Assembly (NCBI GenBank): GCA_005884715.1
Contig: VAZZ01000189.1
Span: 1-11,616, forward strand
DNA: 11,616 nucleotides
From: Alphaproteobacteria bacterium
GTDB lineage: Bacteria > Pseudomonadota > Alphaproteobacteria > Rhizobiales > Aestuariivirgaceae
Direction: 5' to 3'
Below, piece after piece: positions 1 to 7,176 of this stretch. Each line of letters opens with the position of its first letter. Position 1 is the stretch's first letter. A program made the translations under genes and the position numbers. Below the pieces are notes generated by a model, which was not told where the DNA came from, did no database searches, and was given only the letters and a program-made list of their open reading frames with translations.

Positions 1-1268
1 TGCTGCGCGACTGGCGCCGCAATGAAATCATCCGCATCGATCCCAAGACGATCGACCTCATGTGGGAGCTACATGCCGATCTGGGCTCGACCGGCCCGGT
101 CCACATCATCTGCGGCTATCGCTCGCCCCAGACCAATGCTTTTCTGAAGCGCATCGGCCGCAACGTCGCGAGGAAGAGCCAGCATATGCTTGGCAAGGCG
201 ATCGACCTCTATTTCCCCGATGTCTCGATCGCGAAGCTGCGCAACAGCGCGCTGGTCCGCCAGGTTGGCGGCGTCGGTTATTATCCAAGCTCAGGTCCCA
301 GCGGCTTCGTCCATATCGATTCGGGCCATGTCCGCATGTGGCCGCGCGTGTCGCCCACCCAGCTGGCGAGAATTTTCCGCGATTACCGCAAGACGATCGG
401 CGCCCGGCTCAATGACCAGGACCAGATCATGGTGGCGACGAACGAAGCGCCTGACCAGGGCGCTATGCAGGCGAAGATGGCCAGTATCGCCGGAAGCGAC
501 GATGAAGATGAGGGTCTCGAGGCCGCAAATTCAACCGAGAGCACGGATAACGGCGTCGAGAGCACGGATGACGGCGTGAAGACGCCGACACCGCGGGTCA
601 AACCGGCGATTCAGCGGCCGGCGGAAGTCGTCGAAGCCTATCCCGTGCCGCTGCCGCGGCCGAAGCCCATCGAGGTCCTCATGATGGCCGCTGCCAATAT
701 GCAGATCGAGCCTGCCTCGGCGCCGGCGAATGGCGTCCAGACCAATTTCAAGTCGCGCATCGTCGATGACAGCCTTGGTGCCGTCGCCGGCGCTGAATCG
801 ATGGTGGAAGAACCGGACGTCACCCAGACGGCCAATGTTTCCGCCAAAGGCAGCTTCGCCGACTCGCTGCGCGACGGCACGGCGGAGAATGTCCCGATGA
901 TCCGCCCGTTGGCAGCCTCTGCTGGCAATGACGATCTTTTCTGGTGGCCGAAGCAGCTGACTTTCAGCCCCGATCAGGCGATCCGCCGCGACGGCGCGCC
1001 GCAGAAAGTCGTGCCCGATGACAGCGAAACCATCGCCGAGATGGCGGCACCGCAACTGTCGACGTCGAATACGCTAATGATGGCTGAGGCCAATGCGGCG
1101 ACACCGCCCGCAATACCGTCGCTCCAGATCATGTCGAGCGGCAAAGGCGACATGCTCGAAGTCAACCGTTCGGCCAAGGGCAGCATGCTGATGAACGAGC
1201 CGGTGGTGGCACAGAAGAAGCGTCAGACGCTTGGCCAGTTCATCGAAGACGTCACCGACGGCAACTGA
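1..1268 (+). CDS. DUF882 / peptidase M15-like cell-wall protein with long C-terminal tail (5' end outside window)
   Basis: The gene is open to the left edge. Frame 3 reads LRDWRRNEIIRIDPKTIDL before the first ATG at position 60, and this stretch belongs to the DUF882 domain, so ATG 60 is not the real start. About 421 residues are visible. The DUF882/YcbK fold occupies roughly visible residues 1-130: CGYRSP, then H61-x6-D68 (SQHMLGKAID) and H104 in GFVHID, which match the zinc ligands of M15-type murein peptidases. E. coli MepK (YcbK) of this family is an endopeptidase that cleaves peptidoglycan cross-links, so a periplasmic wall-remodelling role is inferred; the signal peptide would lie outside the window. 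Residues ~135-421 form an acidic, Ala/Pro-rich, low-complexity tail with a 7-residue tandem repeat and a VPLPRPKP stretch, and I recognise no domain there. The gene is convergent with the ABC operon, 59 bp from its end. T-runs at 1272-1278 and 1303-1307 follow it, but I see no convincing stem. The family call is firm; the exact bond cleaved is not known. Confidence -1.
   Translation, partial: LRDWRRNEIIRIDPKTIDLMWELHADLGSTGPVHIICGYRSPQTNAFLKRIGRNVARKSQHMLGKAIDLYFPDVSIAKLRNSALVRQVGGVGYYPSSGPSGFVHIDSGHVRMWPRVSPTQLARIFRDYRKTIGARLNDQDQIMVATNEAPDQGAMQAKMASIAGSDDEDEGLEAANSTESTDNGVESTDDGVKTPTPRVKPAIQRPAEVVEAYPVPLPRPKPIEVLMMAAANMQIEPASAPANGVQTNFKSRIVDDSLGAVAGAESMVEEPDVTQTANVSAKGSFADSLRDGTAENVPMIRPLAASAGNDDLFWWPKQLTFSPDQAIRRDGAPQKVVPDDSETIAEMAAPQLSTSNTLMMAEANAATPPAIPSLQIMSSGKGDMLEVNRSAKGSMLMNEPVVAQKKRQTLGQFIEDVTDGN
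537..578 (+). repeat. Two tandem 21-bp units in the DUF882 tail
   Basis: Positions 537-557 and 558-578 are two adjacent copies of a 21-nt unit (gagagcacggatRacggcgt plus one base) that differ at only two bases. In frame they encode ESTDNGV-ESTDDGV. This looks like a recent in-frame duplication in a disordered, acidic linker. Confidence -1.
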
Positions 1269-1327
1269 TCATTTTTTTGCTCCGCCGGCCGCCGACCTTT
1301 CATTTTTCCTGGATCTTGGCCGACCCC

Positions 1328-3220
1328 TTAGGCGGTCGCTATTGGCGTCTGTGTCTCGACCTCCCCCAAAATATCGTCGAATGAAGTGTAGTTCATGGTG
1401 TAGAGGCGCGAGTAGAGTCCCTTGGCTGCCATCAACTGATCGTGGTTGCCGCTTTCGATGACCTCGCCGTTCTGCAGAACGATGATCCGATCGGCACCGC
1501 GGACGGTGGCCAGCCGGTGGGCAATGACCAATCCGGTCCGACCCTCCAGCAGTCTGATCAACGCTTTTTGAATGAGCATTTCGGTGTAGGAATCAATGCT
1601 GGCCGTGGCCTCGTCGAGCACCAGTATTTTGGCATTTGCCACTAGCGCCCTGGCAAAGCTGATCAGCTGGCGCTGGCCTAGCGAGAGATTGCCGCCGCGC
1701 TGCTCCAGTTGGGTGTCGTAGCCGTCCGGCAATTGTGCGATGAAGTCATGCGCGCCCACTGCTTGCGCCGCGCGGATCACGTCCTCGCGGCTCGCGTCCA
1801 TTTTGTTATAGCAGATGTTTTCGAACACCGAACCGGAGAACAGAAACGGTTCCTGCAGGACCATGGCGATCTGCTCGCCAAGCGAATCCTGCGTCAGATC
1901 ACGGACATCAAGCCCGCCGACGAGCACTTGGCCATCCCACACATCATAGAAACGGTGCGCCAGGGCCATGCAGCTGGACTTGCCCGATCCAGTGGGGCCG
2001 ACCAAGGCGACGATCTCACCCGGGTTGACGCGGAAGCTGACATTCCTCAGCACCGGCTGGTTCTTCCGGTAGCCGAAAGTGACTTTCCTGAACTCGACCG
2101 ACCCCTCCATGTCGGCCGAAAGCGCAACAGCGTCGGCCTTGTCCTTCACATCGAGGGGCACATCGAGCACTTCGGAGACGCGCTCTCCCGAAGCCATGGC
2201 GCGCTGCATGACGCTGTATTGCATGGTGAGGGAGCGGATCGGATCGAAGAACCGTTGGATGTAGAACAAAAATGCCACCATGACGCCGATATCGAGGCTG
2301 CGATCGAGAACCATCGAGCCGCCGACCACGATCACGGTCGCCATCGCGATGCCGGTCAGCGTGTCGACGATCGGCACCATGATCTGCGCATACCGCGCCG
2401 AGGTGAGATGGGTGTTGAGATTAGCCAGCACCTTCTCGTCATAGAGATCGAAATTGACGTGCTGGCGTTCGAGGCTCTGCACCGTACGAACCCCGTGAAT
2501 GCCTTCGGCGAGCGCACCGTTCGCGATGGAGTTGGTTTCATGCGCGGCCATGAAGGCGACCTTGGCGCGCGGCAACCAGAACAGGCGCACGACGAACAGC
2601 GCCGGCATGGTCGAGAGGGTTAGCAATCCCAGCCGAAGATCTAGCCACAGCAACACGCTGACAATGCCGAATAGGAGTGCGATGTCGCCCACCGACATGA
2701 CCGATGTTTCCAGAAACTCCTGCATGGAGTTCACATCGCCCTGCAGACGCGACATCAACCGGCCGACTTCAGTTTTGTCCATGAAGCTCAGGGACACGCG
2801 CTGAAGATGATTGAACATGGCACGGCGAAGATCGGATAGGACCATTTCCGCGACTTTGCCGACGACGTTTTCCTGCATGTAGCTGGCGGCATAGTTGATG
2901 AGGATGACGAGCGCGAAGACACCGACCGTCCAGGCCAGCACCGCCCGGTCTGCGCTGCCCGCCTTCATGCCGTTGTCGATGGCATGGCGTATGATCAGCG
3001 GAATCGCCAGTTGGGTCAGAGTAAACACCAGAACGGCAACTACGGAAATGAGAATCCTGCCCTGATACGGCTTCACGAAACTCCAGATGCGCCGCACGAT
3101 GCGAGGGTCGTAGACTTTTCCGAAGACCTCCTGCTCGTCCCTGTGTGAGCCGACAACGGCTTTTGCCGGCCGTCTGCTGGTATCCTCCTTTTCATCGTCA
3201 TCAATTTCTATCGACATCAT
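1328..3220 (-). CDS. ABC exporter half-transporter, consensus Walker B subunit (MdlB/BmrD-like)
   Basis: A 630-residue fused permease-ATPase of the type I exporter fold. The membrane domain covers roughly residues 45-330, with hydrophobic helices near 55-77, 95-114, 170-213 and 283-325. The nucleotide-binding domain follows: Walker A GPTGSGKS at 408-415, Q-loop Q456, signature LSLGQ at 512-516, Walker B ILVLDE at 532-537 with catalytic Glu537, and H-loop His568. The signature departs from LSGGQ while Walker B is intact, as in E. coli MdlB and Bacillus BmrD. The start overlaps the stop of the upstream ABC gene by 4 nt (ATGA), so translation is probably coupled. A second ATG follows immediately (3217-3215) and is better spaced from the GAAGG ribosome-binding site, so the protein may begin at the second Met. 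Substrate is unknown; drug or lipid export is typical of the family. The final ~20 residues are polar and unremarkable. Confidence -1.
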   Translation of the reverse strand: MMSIEIDDDEKEDTSRRPAKAVVGSHRDEQEVFGKVYDPRIVRRIWSFVKPYQGRILISVVAVLVFTLTQLAIPLIIRHAIDNGMKAGSADRAVLAWTVGVFALVILINYAASYMQENVVGKVAEMVLSDLRRAMFNHLQRVSLSFMDKTEVGRLMSRLQGDVNSMQEFLETSVMSVGDIALLFGIVSVLLWLDLRLGLLTLSTMPALFVVRLFWLPRAKVAFMAAHETNSIANGALAEGIHGVRTVQSLERQHVNFDLYDEKVLANLNTHLTSARYAQIMVPIVDTLTGIAMATVIVVGGSMVLDRSLDIGVMVAFLFYIQRFFDPIRSLTMQYSVMQRAMASGERVSEVLDVPLDVKDKADAVALSADMEGSVEFRKVTFGYRKNQPVLRNVSFRVNPGEIVALVGPTGSGKSSCMALAHRFYDVWDGQVLVGGLDVRDLTQDSLGEQIAMVLQEPFLFSGSVFENICYNKMDASREDVIRAAQAVGAHDFIAQLPDGYDTQLEQRGGNLSLGQRQLISFARALVANAKILVLDEATASIDSYTEMLIQKALIRLLEGRTGLVIAHRLATVRGADRIIVLQNGEVIESGNHDQLMAAKGLYSRLYTMNYTSFDDILGEVETQTPIATA

Positions 3221-5079
3221 GCGCCTTCATTCCGCGCTCGCCGCTCGTCTTCCGGCCGCAATTGCAGATCATAAAGTGCCCGATAGCGCCCGCCTGCCGC
3301 CAGCAGCTCCGCATGCGTGCCGCGTTCGACGATCCGGCCGTTCTCGACAAACAGTATCTGGTCTGAATGCATAAGCGAACTCAGTCGATGCGAAATGATC
3401 AGGGTCACACGATCCTTGGCGAAGCGCCTCATCGCCGTCCGAATCCGTTGCTCAGTGCCGGCGTCGATCGCCGCGGTGGAATCATCGAAAATGAGCACCG
3501 ATGGCCGCAGCATGAGGCTGCGGGCGATCGCGAGGCGCTGTCGTTGCCCGCCGGAAAGCGATGCCCCGCGCTCGCCAACCACAGTGGTATAACCGGCCGG
3601 GAGTCCGATAATGTAATTGTGCAGTTGTGCCGATTCGGCGGCGCGTTCGATGCGTTGCTCGCGCGCCCACGGGTTACCGTAGGCTATATTGTTCTCAATC
3701 GAGGTCGTGAACAGGAACGCATCCTGCTGCACGACGCCCACCGCCTTGCGCAAGGATTGCAGCGTCACCCTGGCGATGTCCTGACCGTCGATGGTGATTC
3801 TACCCGAACTCACGTCATAAAAACGCGGAACCAGATGCGCGATGGTCGACTTTCCACTGCCCGGCGGGCCGACAATGCCGATTGTTTCACCAGCCTTCGC
3901 CTCGAATGATATGTCCGACAGCGCCGCAGTGCTGCTCGCCCCCGCATAGCGGAAACCGACATTTTCGAATCGCAGTACCCCCTCGATGATGACAAGGTCC
4001 TTGGCGCCGGGGGCGTCCTTGATGTCGAGATCGAGGTCGAGTAACGCGAGCAGACGCGTACCGCAAGTCGAGGCGCGTGCGAAGGAGTTGACCATCAGGC
4101 CGAGCTGGCGCACCGGCATTTGCAGGATCGTCATGAATGTAAGGAACTGCGCCAGGGTACCGACGCTGATCTCGCCGGCGATGACCTTTTCGCCGCCAAA
4201 CCATAGCACCAGGGCCATCGCGGCAAAAAAGGAAAGGTTCATGGCGCTGGTATTGCCGACGCGGATGTCTACGCGCCTTTTGGCAAGCTCAAGAGCGGCC
4301 TCCTTGGCGCGGTCGAATTTCTTAAGCTCATGCGCCTGTGCGGCGAAGGCTCGAACAACCCTGATACCGCCGAGATTCTCGTCCATGACCCGGCTCAGGA
4401 CCGATAGCCGGTCCTGCAGCATTAGCCAGGTACTTCGCAGCGCGAGCTGGGTAACCGATGACCGCCAGGCGACGAAAGGCACGAAGCTGAGGCTGAGGAG
4501 CCCGAGCAGGATGTCGGTGCGGACCAGCAGAAAGGCGCCGACACCGACCAGCACGCCAAGCAGGACGACTCGCACCAGGCCGGTGGAAAAGAACATCCGC
4601 ACGCCATCCAGATCGAGCAGGCCGAGCGTGATGAGATCACCGGTATGAACCCTATCGTGGAAGGAGAAGCTCAGACGCTGGATCTTCTCGTAGAATGCCA
4701 ATCTCAATTCGTAACCGGTCTGATGGCCGACAGCTTCGCCGAAATAATTCTGCAGCATGGTGAAGAAACCGCGCAGCATACTGACCACAAACAAGATGAG
4801 GGCGGTAATCCAAAGCGCATGTTCGGCGCCCGAATCGGCACCCTGACCAATCACGCCCTGTGCCTGGTCTATGGCTTGGCCCAGTAATCGCGGTATGAAA
4901 AGCTGCAATGTGGCGGCAAGGAAGGTCGAAATGAAGGTAATTGCGACCTGCCAAGGATGACGCAGGGTCATCCGAGTGATGCGCAACAGCGTGCTGAGGC
5001 CCTTTCCCCAGGACGCTTCCGCCACATGAGCAAATGAGTCGCGCCGCTTCAGCGCGCTGTTGGATGCATCCGCATTCAA
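3217..5079 (-). CDS. ABC exporter half-transporter, degenerate Walker B subunit (MdlA/BmrC-like)
   Basis: A 620-residue partner of the downstream ABC gene with the same architecture: membrane domain about residues 40-335, then the NBD. Walker A is GPPGSGKS at 404-411, the Q-loop is at Q451/Q452, signature LSGGQ is at 508-512, and the H-loop is His564. Walker B reads VLIFDD (528-533), so Asp533 replaces the catalytic Glu. In heterodimeric exporters (TM287/288, BmrC/BmrD) this marks the degenerate ATP site, formed by this subunit's Walker A/B and the partner's altered signature. The pair therefore almost certainly works as a heterodimer in the inner membrane. The start is unusual. The frame is closed by a TAG at 5097-5095 and contains no ATG near the N-terminus; the best candidate is TTG at 5079-5077, with a weak TCTGGA about 9 nt upstream. 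An in-frame GTG at Val19 is possible but lacks a ribosome-binding site. It is the first gene of the operon; the promoter is not evident. Confidence -1.
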   Translation of the reverse strand: MNADASNSALKRRDSFAHVAEASWGKGLSTLLRITRMTLRHPWQVAITFISTFLAATLQLFIPRLLGQAIDQAQGVIGQGADSGAEHALWITALILFVVSMLRGFFTMLQNYFGEAVGHQTGYELRLAFYEKIQRLSFSFHDRVHTGDLITLGLLDLDGVRMFFSTGLVRVVLLGVLVGVGAFLLVRTDILLGLLSLSFVPFVAWRSSVTQLALRSTWLMLQDRLSVLSRVMDENLGGIRVVRAFAAQAHELKKFDRAKEAALELAKRRVDIRVGNTSAMNLSFFAAMALVLWFGGEKVIAGEISVGTLAQFLTFMTILQMPVRQLGLMVNSFARASTCGTRLLALLDLDLDIKDAPGAKDLVIIEGVLRFENVGFRYAGASSTAALSDISFEAKAGETIGIVGPPGSGKSTIAHLVPRFYDVSSGRITIDGQDIARVTLQSLRKAVGVVQQDAFLFTTSIENNIAYGNPWAREQRIERAAESAQLHNYIIGLPAGYTTVVGERGASLSGGQRQRLAIARSLMLRPSVLIFDDSTAAIDAGTEQRIRTAMRRFAKDRVTLIISHRLSSLMHSDQILFVENGRIVERGTHAELLAAGGRYRALYDLQLRPEDERRARNEGA

Positions 5080-5151
5080 TGAATGATATCCAGACTAATC
5101 CATCACGGGCCGGCGCCGATCGCGTTGGATCCGACTCGGGGCCAAACCCAG

Positions 5152-5209
5152 CAAATTGTTTTAAGCACCTTCAGGCCCGAGGTCACCAGTCCTTCGAGGA
5201 CAAATTGTT
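5152..5209. repeat. 9-bp direct repeat upstream of the ABC operon (otherwise empty intergenic 5080-5332)
   Basis: CAAATTGTT occurs at 5152-5160 and again at 5201-5209, 49 bp apart start to start. The pair is flanked by inverted arms CAAACC (5143-5148) and GGTTTG (5210-5215). It lies 73-130 bp upstream of the TTG start of the ABC operon, so regulator binding is conceivable, but chance cannot be excluded. Nothing else supportable is visible in 5080-5332: the short open frames there have no good start context, and I find no convincing -35/-10 pair. Confidence -1.
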
Positions 5210-5332
5210 GGTTTGATCGTCCAACAGGATCGCCCGGCTGCGGATCAGAGGCGGTTCCCGTTTGACGGCGGCTGGAGTGATGGGATCTGCTGGCGGCAAA
5301 TCGCTTGAGGGATCACGAGATCAGCGAAGAGA

Positions 5333-5470
5333 CTATGCCCATCCCAGGATCTTGAGGGCAGGCAGCACGATCAGGAGGCCGATGGTAAGCCCTCCACCCA
5401 TTATGCGAAGCGCCATCTCAAGATATTCTGATTTATCCAAGGTGGGTCGGCGCGCTACACGCTGCGTCAT
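5333..5470 (-). CDS. Small single-helix membrane protein, 45 residues (hypothetical)
   Basis: A short gene inside a longer open frame; the ATG at 5470-5468 is chosen because AGAGGA lies 7 nt upstream. The product begins MTQRVARRPTLDKSEYLEMA and continues into a hydrophobic segment around residues 23-42 (GGGLTIGLLIVLPAL), ending ILGWA. A basic N-terminus followed by one membrane helix suggests a small inner-membrane protein with the N-terminus in the cytoplasm. I do not recognise the family. It stands alone: 234 bp separate it from gapR upstream and 253 bp from the ABC operon downstream. A 7-bp inverted repeat lies 41 bp upstream of the start. Support comes from the ribosome-binding site and amphipathic pattern only; a chance open frame remains possible. 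The stretch 5529-5704 between this gene's upstream repeat and gapR shows nothing I can support. Confidence -1.
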   Translation of the reverse strand: MTQRVARRPTLDKSEYLEMALRIMGGGLTIGLLIVLPALKILGWA

Positions 5471-5510
5471 GGTCAGGTCCTCTGCTTTCCACCATATCAC
5501 CCCTGAGACA

Positions 5511-5528
5511 TTTGACGGTTGCGTCAAA
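5511..5528. promoter_or_regulatory. Inverted repeat TTTGACG-N4-CGTCAAA (operator-like)
   Basis: Perfect 7-bp arms at 5511-5517 and 5522-5528 with a 4-bp spacer, ending 41 bp before the ATG of the small membrane protein gene. The arms contain TTGACG, a possible -35 element on either strand, but no -10 is correctly spaced on the minus strand. It could be an operator for a dimeric regulator; function is inferred only from symmetry and position. Confidence -1.
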
Positions 5529-5704
5529 ATCACGAGTGGCGATCGTTTTCCCTTTCGGATCGGACACAATGCTCTCGCCCAGATCATCGTCCGGGCGCTT
5601 TGTGCCCTTGGCCTACAATGCGCAACGATCAGGGTGGTTCCCGCGATTTTCGGCAGCCGTGCAGATTTTTCGGTGGATAAGCCGTCCGGTCTCCGCGGTA
5701 GCGC

Positions 5705-5968
5705 TCAGGCGGCCTCTTCGGCAGGGATCATTCCGAGAGCGTTCAAATAAAGATCGAGGATCGCTTCCTCCTCTTCGCGCTCATGGCGGTCCTTCTTGCG
5801 CAGCGAGATGACTTTGCGCAGGATCTTGGTATCGAACCCATTGGCTTTGGCCTCCGCGTAGACCTCCTTGATATCGCCCGCGATTGCCTTCTTGTCCTCT
5901 TCGAGCCTCTCGATCCGTTCGACGAGGCTCTTGAGCTGGCCTTGGGCGAAACTGGTCTTTGTATCCAT
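5705..5968 (-). CDS. gapR: GapR (DUF2312) nucleoid-associated protein
   Basis: An 87-residue protein matching the alphaproteobacterial DUF2312 family along its whole length. Residues ~8-45 (LKSLVERIERLEEDKKAIAGDIKEVYAEAKANG) form the coiled-coil helix; then come FDTKILRKVISLRKKD and the C-terminal helix EEEAILDLYLNALGM. In Caulobacter, GapR binds overtwisted, AT-rich DNA ahead of replication and transcription machinery and stimulates type II topoisomerases; the same cytoplasmic, nucleoid-bound role is expected here. It is the last gene of a three-gene operon, 13 bp after the DUF1244 gene, with AGGA 7-8 nt before the ATG. Many rhizobial genomes place this gene in the same neighbourhood. Highly charged composition and length are normal for the family. 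The identity is firm. Confidence -1.
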   Translation of the reverse strand: MDTKTSFAQGQLKSLVERIERLEEDKKAIAGDIKEVYAEAKANGFDTKILRKVISLRKKDRHEREEEEAILDLYLNALGMIPAEEAA

Positions 5969-5981
5969 GGGTCAGTCCTGG

Positions 5982-6281
5982 CTAATGCTTGTGGTTTGAT
6001 TTGAAGGCCGCGTCCTGGACCGGGTTTGCCTCGTTCTGATATTTGGCCTTCCAGTCGGCATAGTCCATGCCATAGACGCGCTCGCGCGCATCCTCGCGCG
6101 AGACGGCAAGCCCCTTGGCCTTGGCGGCCTCCTCATACCAGTTGGACAGGCAGTTCCGGCAGAAGCCGGCCAGATTCATCAGGTCGATATTCTGAACGTC
6201 GGTACGCGCGCGCAAATGCTCGACAAGGCGACGGAATACCGCTGCCTCGAGTTCGATCTCGGTCTTCTGGTCGATTGTCAT
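5982..6281 (-). CDS. DUF1244 family protein
   Basis: A 99-residue protein with the hallmarks of DUF1244: an N-terminal helix ending in AAVFRRLVEHLRARTDVQNIDLMNL, the conserved block AGFCRNCLSNWYEEA (Cys41 and Cys44, a CxxC pair), and YGMDYADWKAKYQ. No signal peptide or membrane segment is present, so it is cytoplasmic. The biochemical function of the family is unknown to me; the CxxC pair could bind a metal or be redox-active, but this is inference. Its ATG overlaps the stop of the upstream N-formylglutamate amidohydrolase gene by 4 nt (ATGA), and AAAGG lies 6 nt before the start inside that gene, so the two are translationally coupled. gapR follows 13 bp downstream. The tight packing suggests shared expression more than a shared pathway. 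Confidence -1.
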   Translation of the reverse strand: MTIDQKTEIELEAAVFRRLVEHLRARTDVQNIDLMNLAGFCRNCLSNWYEEAAKAKGLAVSREDARERVYGMDYADWKAKYQNEANPVQDAAFKSNHKH

Positions 6282-7042
6282 GAGCCACCTTTCATAAACG
6301 CTTCAAGGATGGGCGCCAGCCGTGAGATCCATTCATCCACACCTGATTGCTGGGCGATCAGATCCTGGCGGATCTCGATAAGGCCATGCCTCAGGCCGCG
6401 TCGTGTTCCATGGGTATATAGGGTGTCGCCTTCGAGAGCGCCTGAATAAGGCTCATTGTCGCCGATACAGAGATCGTCCTTGGCCCGGAGCGCCTCAAGC
6501 AAGTAGCCCGCAAAGCGATGATCCTCGTCCCACAGCACGCCTGCATGCCAGGGCCGGGCGACCCCTTTCCAATAGGGGGTGAAACTGTGGATGGAGACCA
6601 GCACCGGATCGACTCCTTTCCCCATCGCCAGGTCGATTTCAGCCGCGATGGCCGCGTGGTAGGGTCGATGGAACCGGGCAATCCGCCGATCCCGCTCGGC
6701 CTCGTCAATCCGCGCATTGCCGGGGACGATGGCCCCGTCCGAAACCCGCATGATCAAAGTAGGGTCATCAGCGCCTCGATTGGGGTCGATCAAAAGTCGC
6801 GAAAAGGTGGCCATGAGGGCCGGACAGCCGAGCCTCTCGGCAAGGCCTCGGGTCACCGCTTCGACCCCGATATCATAAGCGATATGCCGTTCGAACTGCT
6901 GAGGCGGCAGGCCAAGCGTCCCATAATCCACCGGGAGGGTATTGCAGGCATGGTCGGCGAGCAGGATGAGCCCCGGCTTCAAATCCCCGGAAACCCTGGC
7001 AAAACTCTCATCGAGGCTTGTATTAAGGCTTGTTTCAAACAT
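6278..7042 (-). CDS. N-formylglutamate amidohydrolase family protein
   Basis: Hydrolyses N-formyl-L-glutamate to formate and glutamate in characterised members (HutG of histidine degradation). Using ATG 7042 the product has 254 residues. Family blocks: LLADHACN (28-35), HIAYDIG (53-59), FSRLLIDPNR (80-89), RFHRPYHAAI (123-132), SIHSFTP (150-156) and HGTRRGLRHGLIEIRQDL near 211-228; the His and Asp/Glu residues in these blocks are the likely metal and catalytic ligands. The frame stays open to a start at 7162 (294 residues) with ATGs at 7081 and 7078. I prefer 7042 because homologues begin about 20-25 residues before the ADHA motif, and because a -10 box lies 7 nt upstream of it. No ribosome-binding site precedes it, which fits a leaderless mRNA. 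No other hut gene is nearby, so a role in histidine breakdown is not supported by context. First gene of the operon with DUF1244 and gapR. Confidence -1.
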   Translation of the reverse strand: MFETSLNTSLDESFARVSGDLKPGLILLADHACNTLPVDYGTLGLPPQQFERHIAYDIGVEAVTRGLAERLGCPALMATFSRLLIDPNRGADDPTLIMRVSDGAIVPGNARIDEAERDRRIARFHRPYHAAIAAEIDLAMGKGVDPVLVSIHSFTPYWKGVARPWHAGVLWDEDHRFAGYLLEALRAKDDLCIGDNEPYSGALEGDTLYTHGTRRGLRHGLIEIRQDLIAQQSGVDEWISRLAPILEAFMKGGS

Positions 7043-7049
7043 TGCGGGT

Positions 7050-7078
7050 CTTATAGGAGGTCCAAAATGGCCAGTCAT
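7050..7078 (-). promoter_or_regulatory. Candidate promoter of the amidohydrolase-DUF1244-gapR operon
   Basis: On the minus strand ATGACT (7078-7073) and TATAAG (7055-7050) are separated by 17 bp. They match the sigma-70-type consensus at 4/6 and 5/6. The -10 ends 7 nt before ATG 7042, so transcription would begin at or next to the start codon and give a leaderless mRNA. This agrees with the absence of a ribosome-binding site there. Confidence -1.
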
Positions 7079-7106
7079 CATCTTGCCCAACTTGACGGCA
7101 GGACTA

Positions 7107-7119
7107 GTTGTGGCACAAC
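7107..7119. promoter_or_regulatory. 13-bp perfect palindrome between divergent operons
   Basis: GTTGTG-G-CACAAC is a perfect inverted repeat with a single central base. It sits in the divergent control region, about 30 bp upstream of the -35 box of the minus operon and 57 bp before the ATG of the DUF1036-pyk operon. A TTGACG at 7092-7097 lies just to its left. Position and symmetry suggest an operator; no known regulator motif is recognised. Confidence -1.
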
Positions 7120-7176
7120 ACGGCACACCCTCGGGCCTTGCCGGCGGTTGACGCCTGTTCATTGACAGGAAATGTT

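Noticed and set aside
1269..1327. Possible terminator between the convergent DUF882 and ABC genes (T-runs at 1272-1278 and 1303-1307)
   Set aside because: Only a 4-bp stem (CGTC/GACG) precedes the first T-run, 11 bases away, and the GC-rich block between the runs does not fold into a clean stem. Too weak to list.
1709..2623. 304-codon open frame on the plus strand, rich in His, Asp and Arg
   Set aside because: It lies wholly inside the ABC exporter gene on the other strand, which has every family motif. The composition is that of a GC-rich shadow frame.
5671..5683. DnaA-box-like TTATCCACC on the minus strand downstream of gapR
   Set aside because: A single near-match (one mismatch) with no cluster, AT-rich element or dnaA/hemE neighbour; not evidence of an origin.
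5262..5750. 162-codon open frame on the plus strand across the intergenic stretch
   Set aside because: It overlaps the small membrane protein gene and enters gapR antisense; no ribosome-binding site, no recognisable motif and irregular composition.
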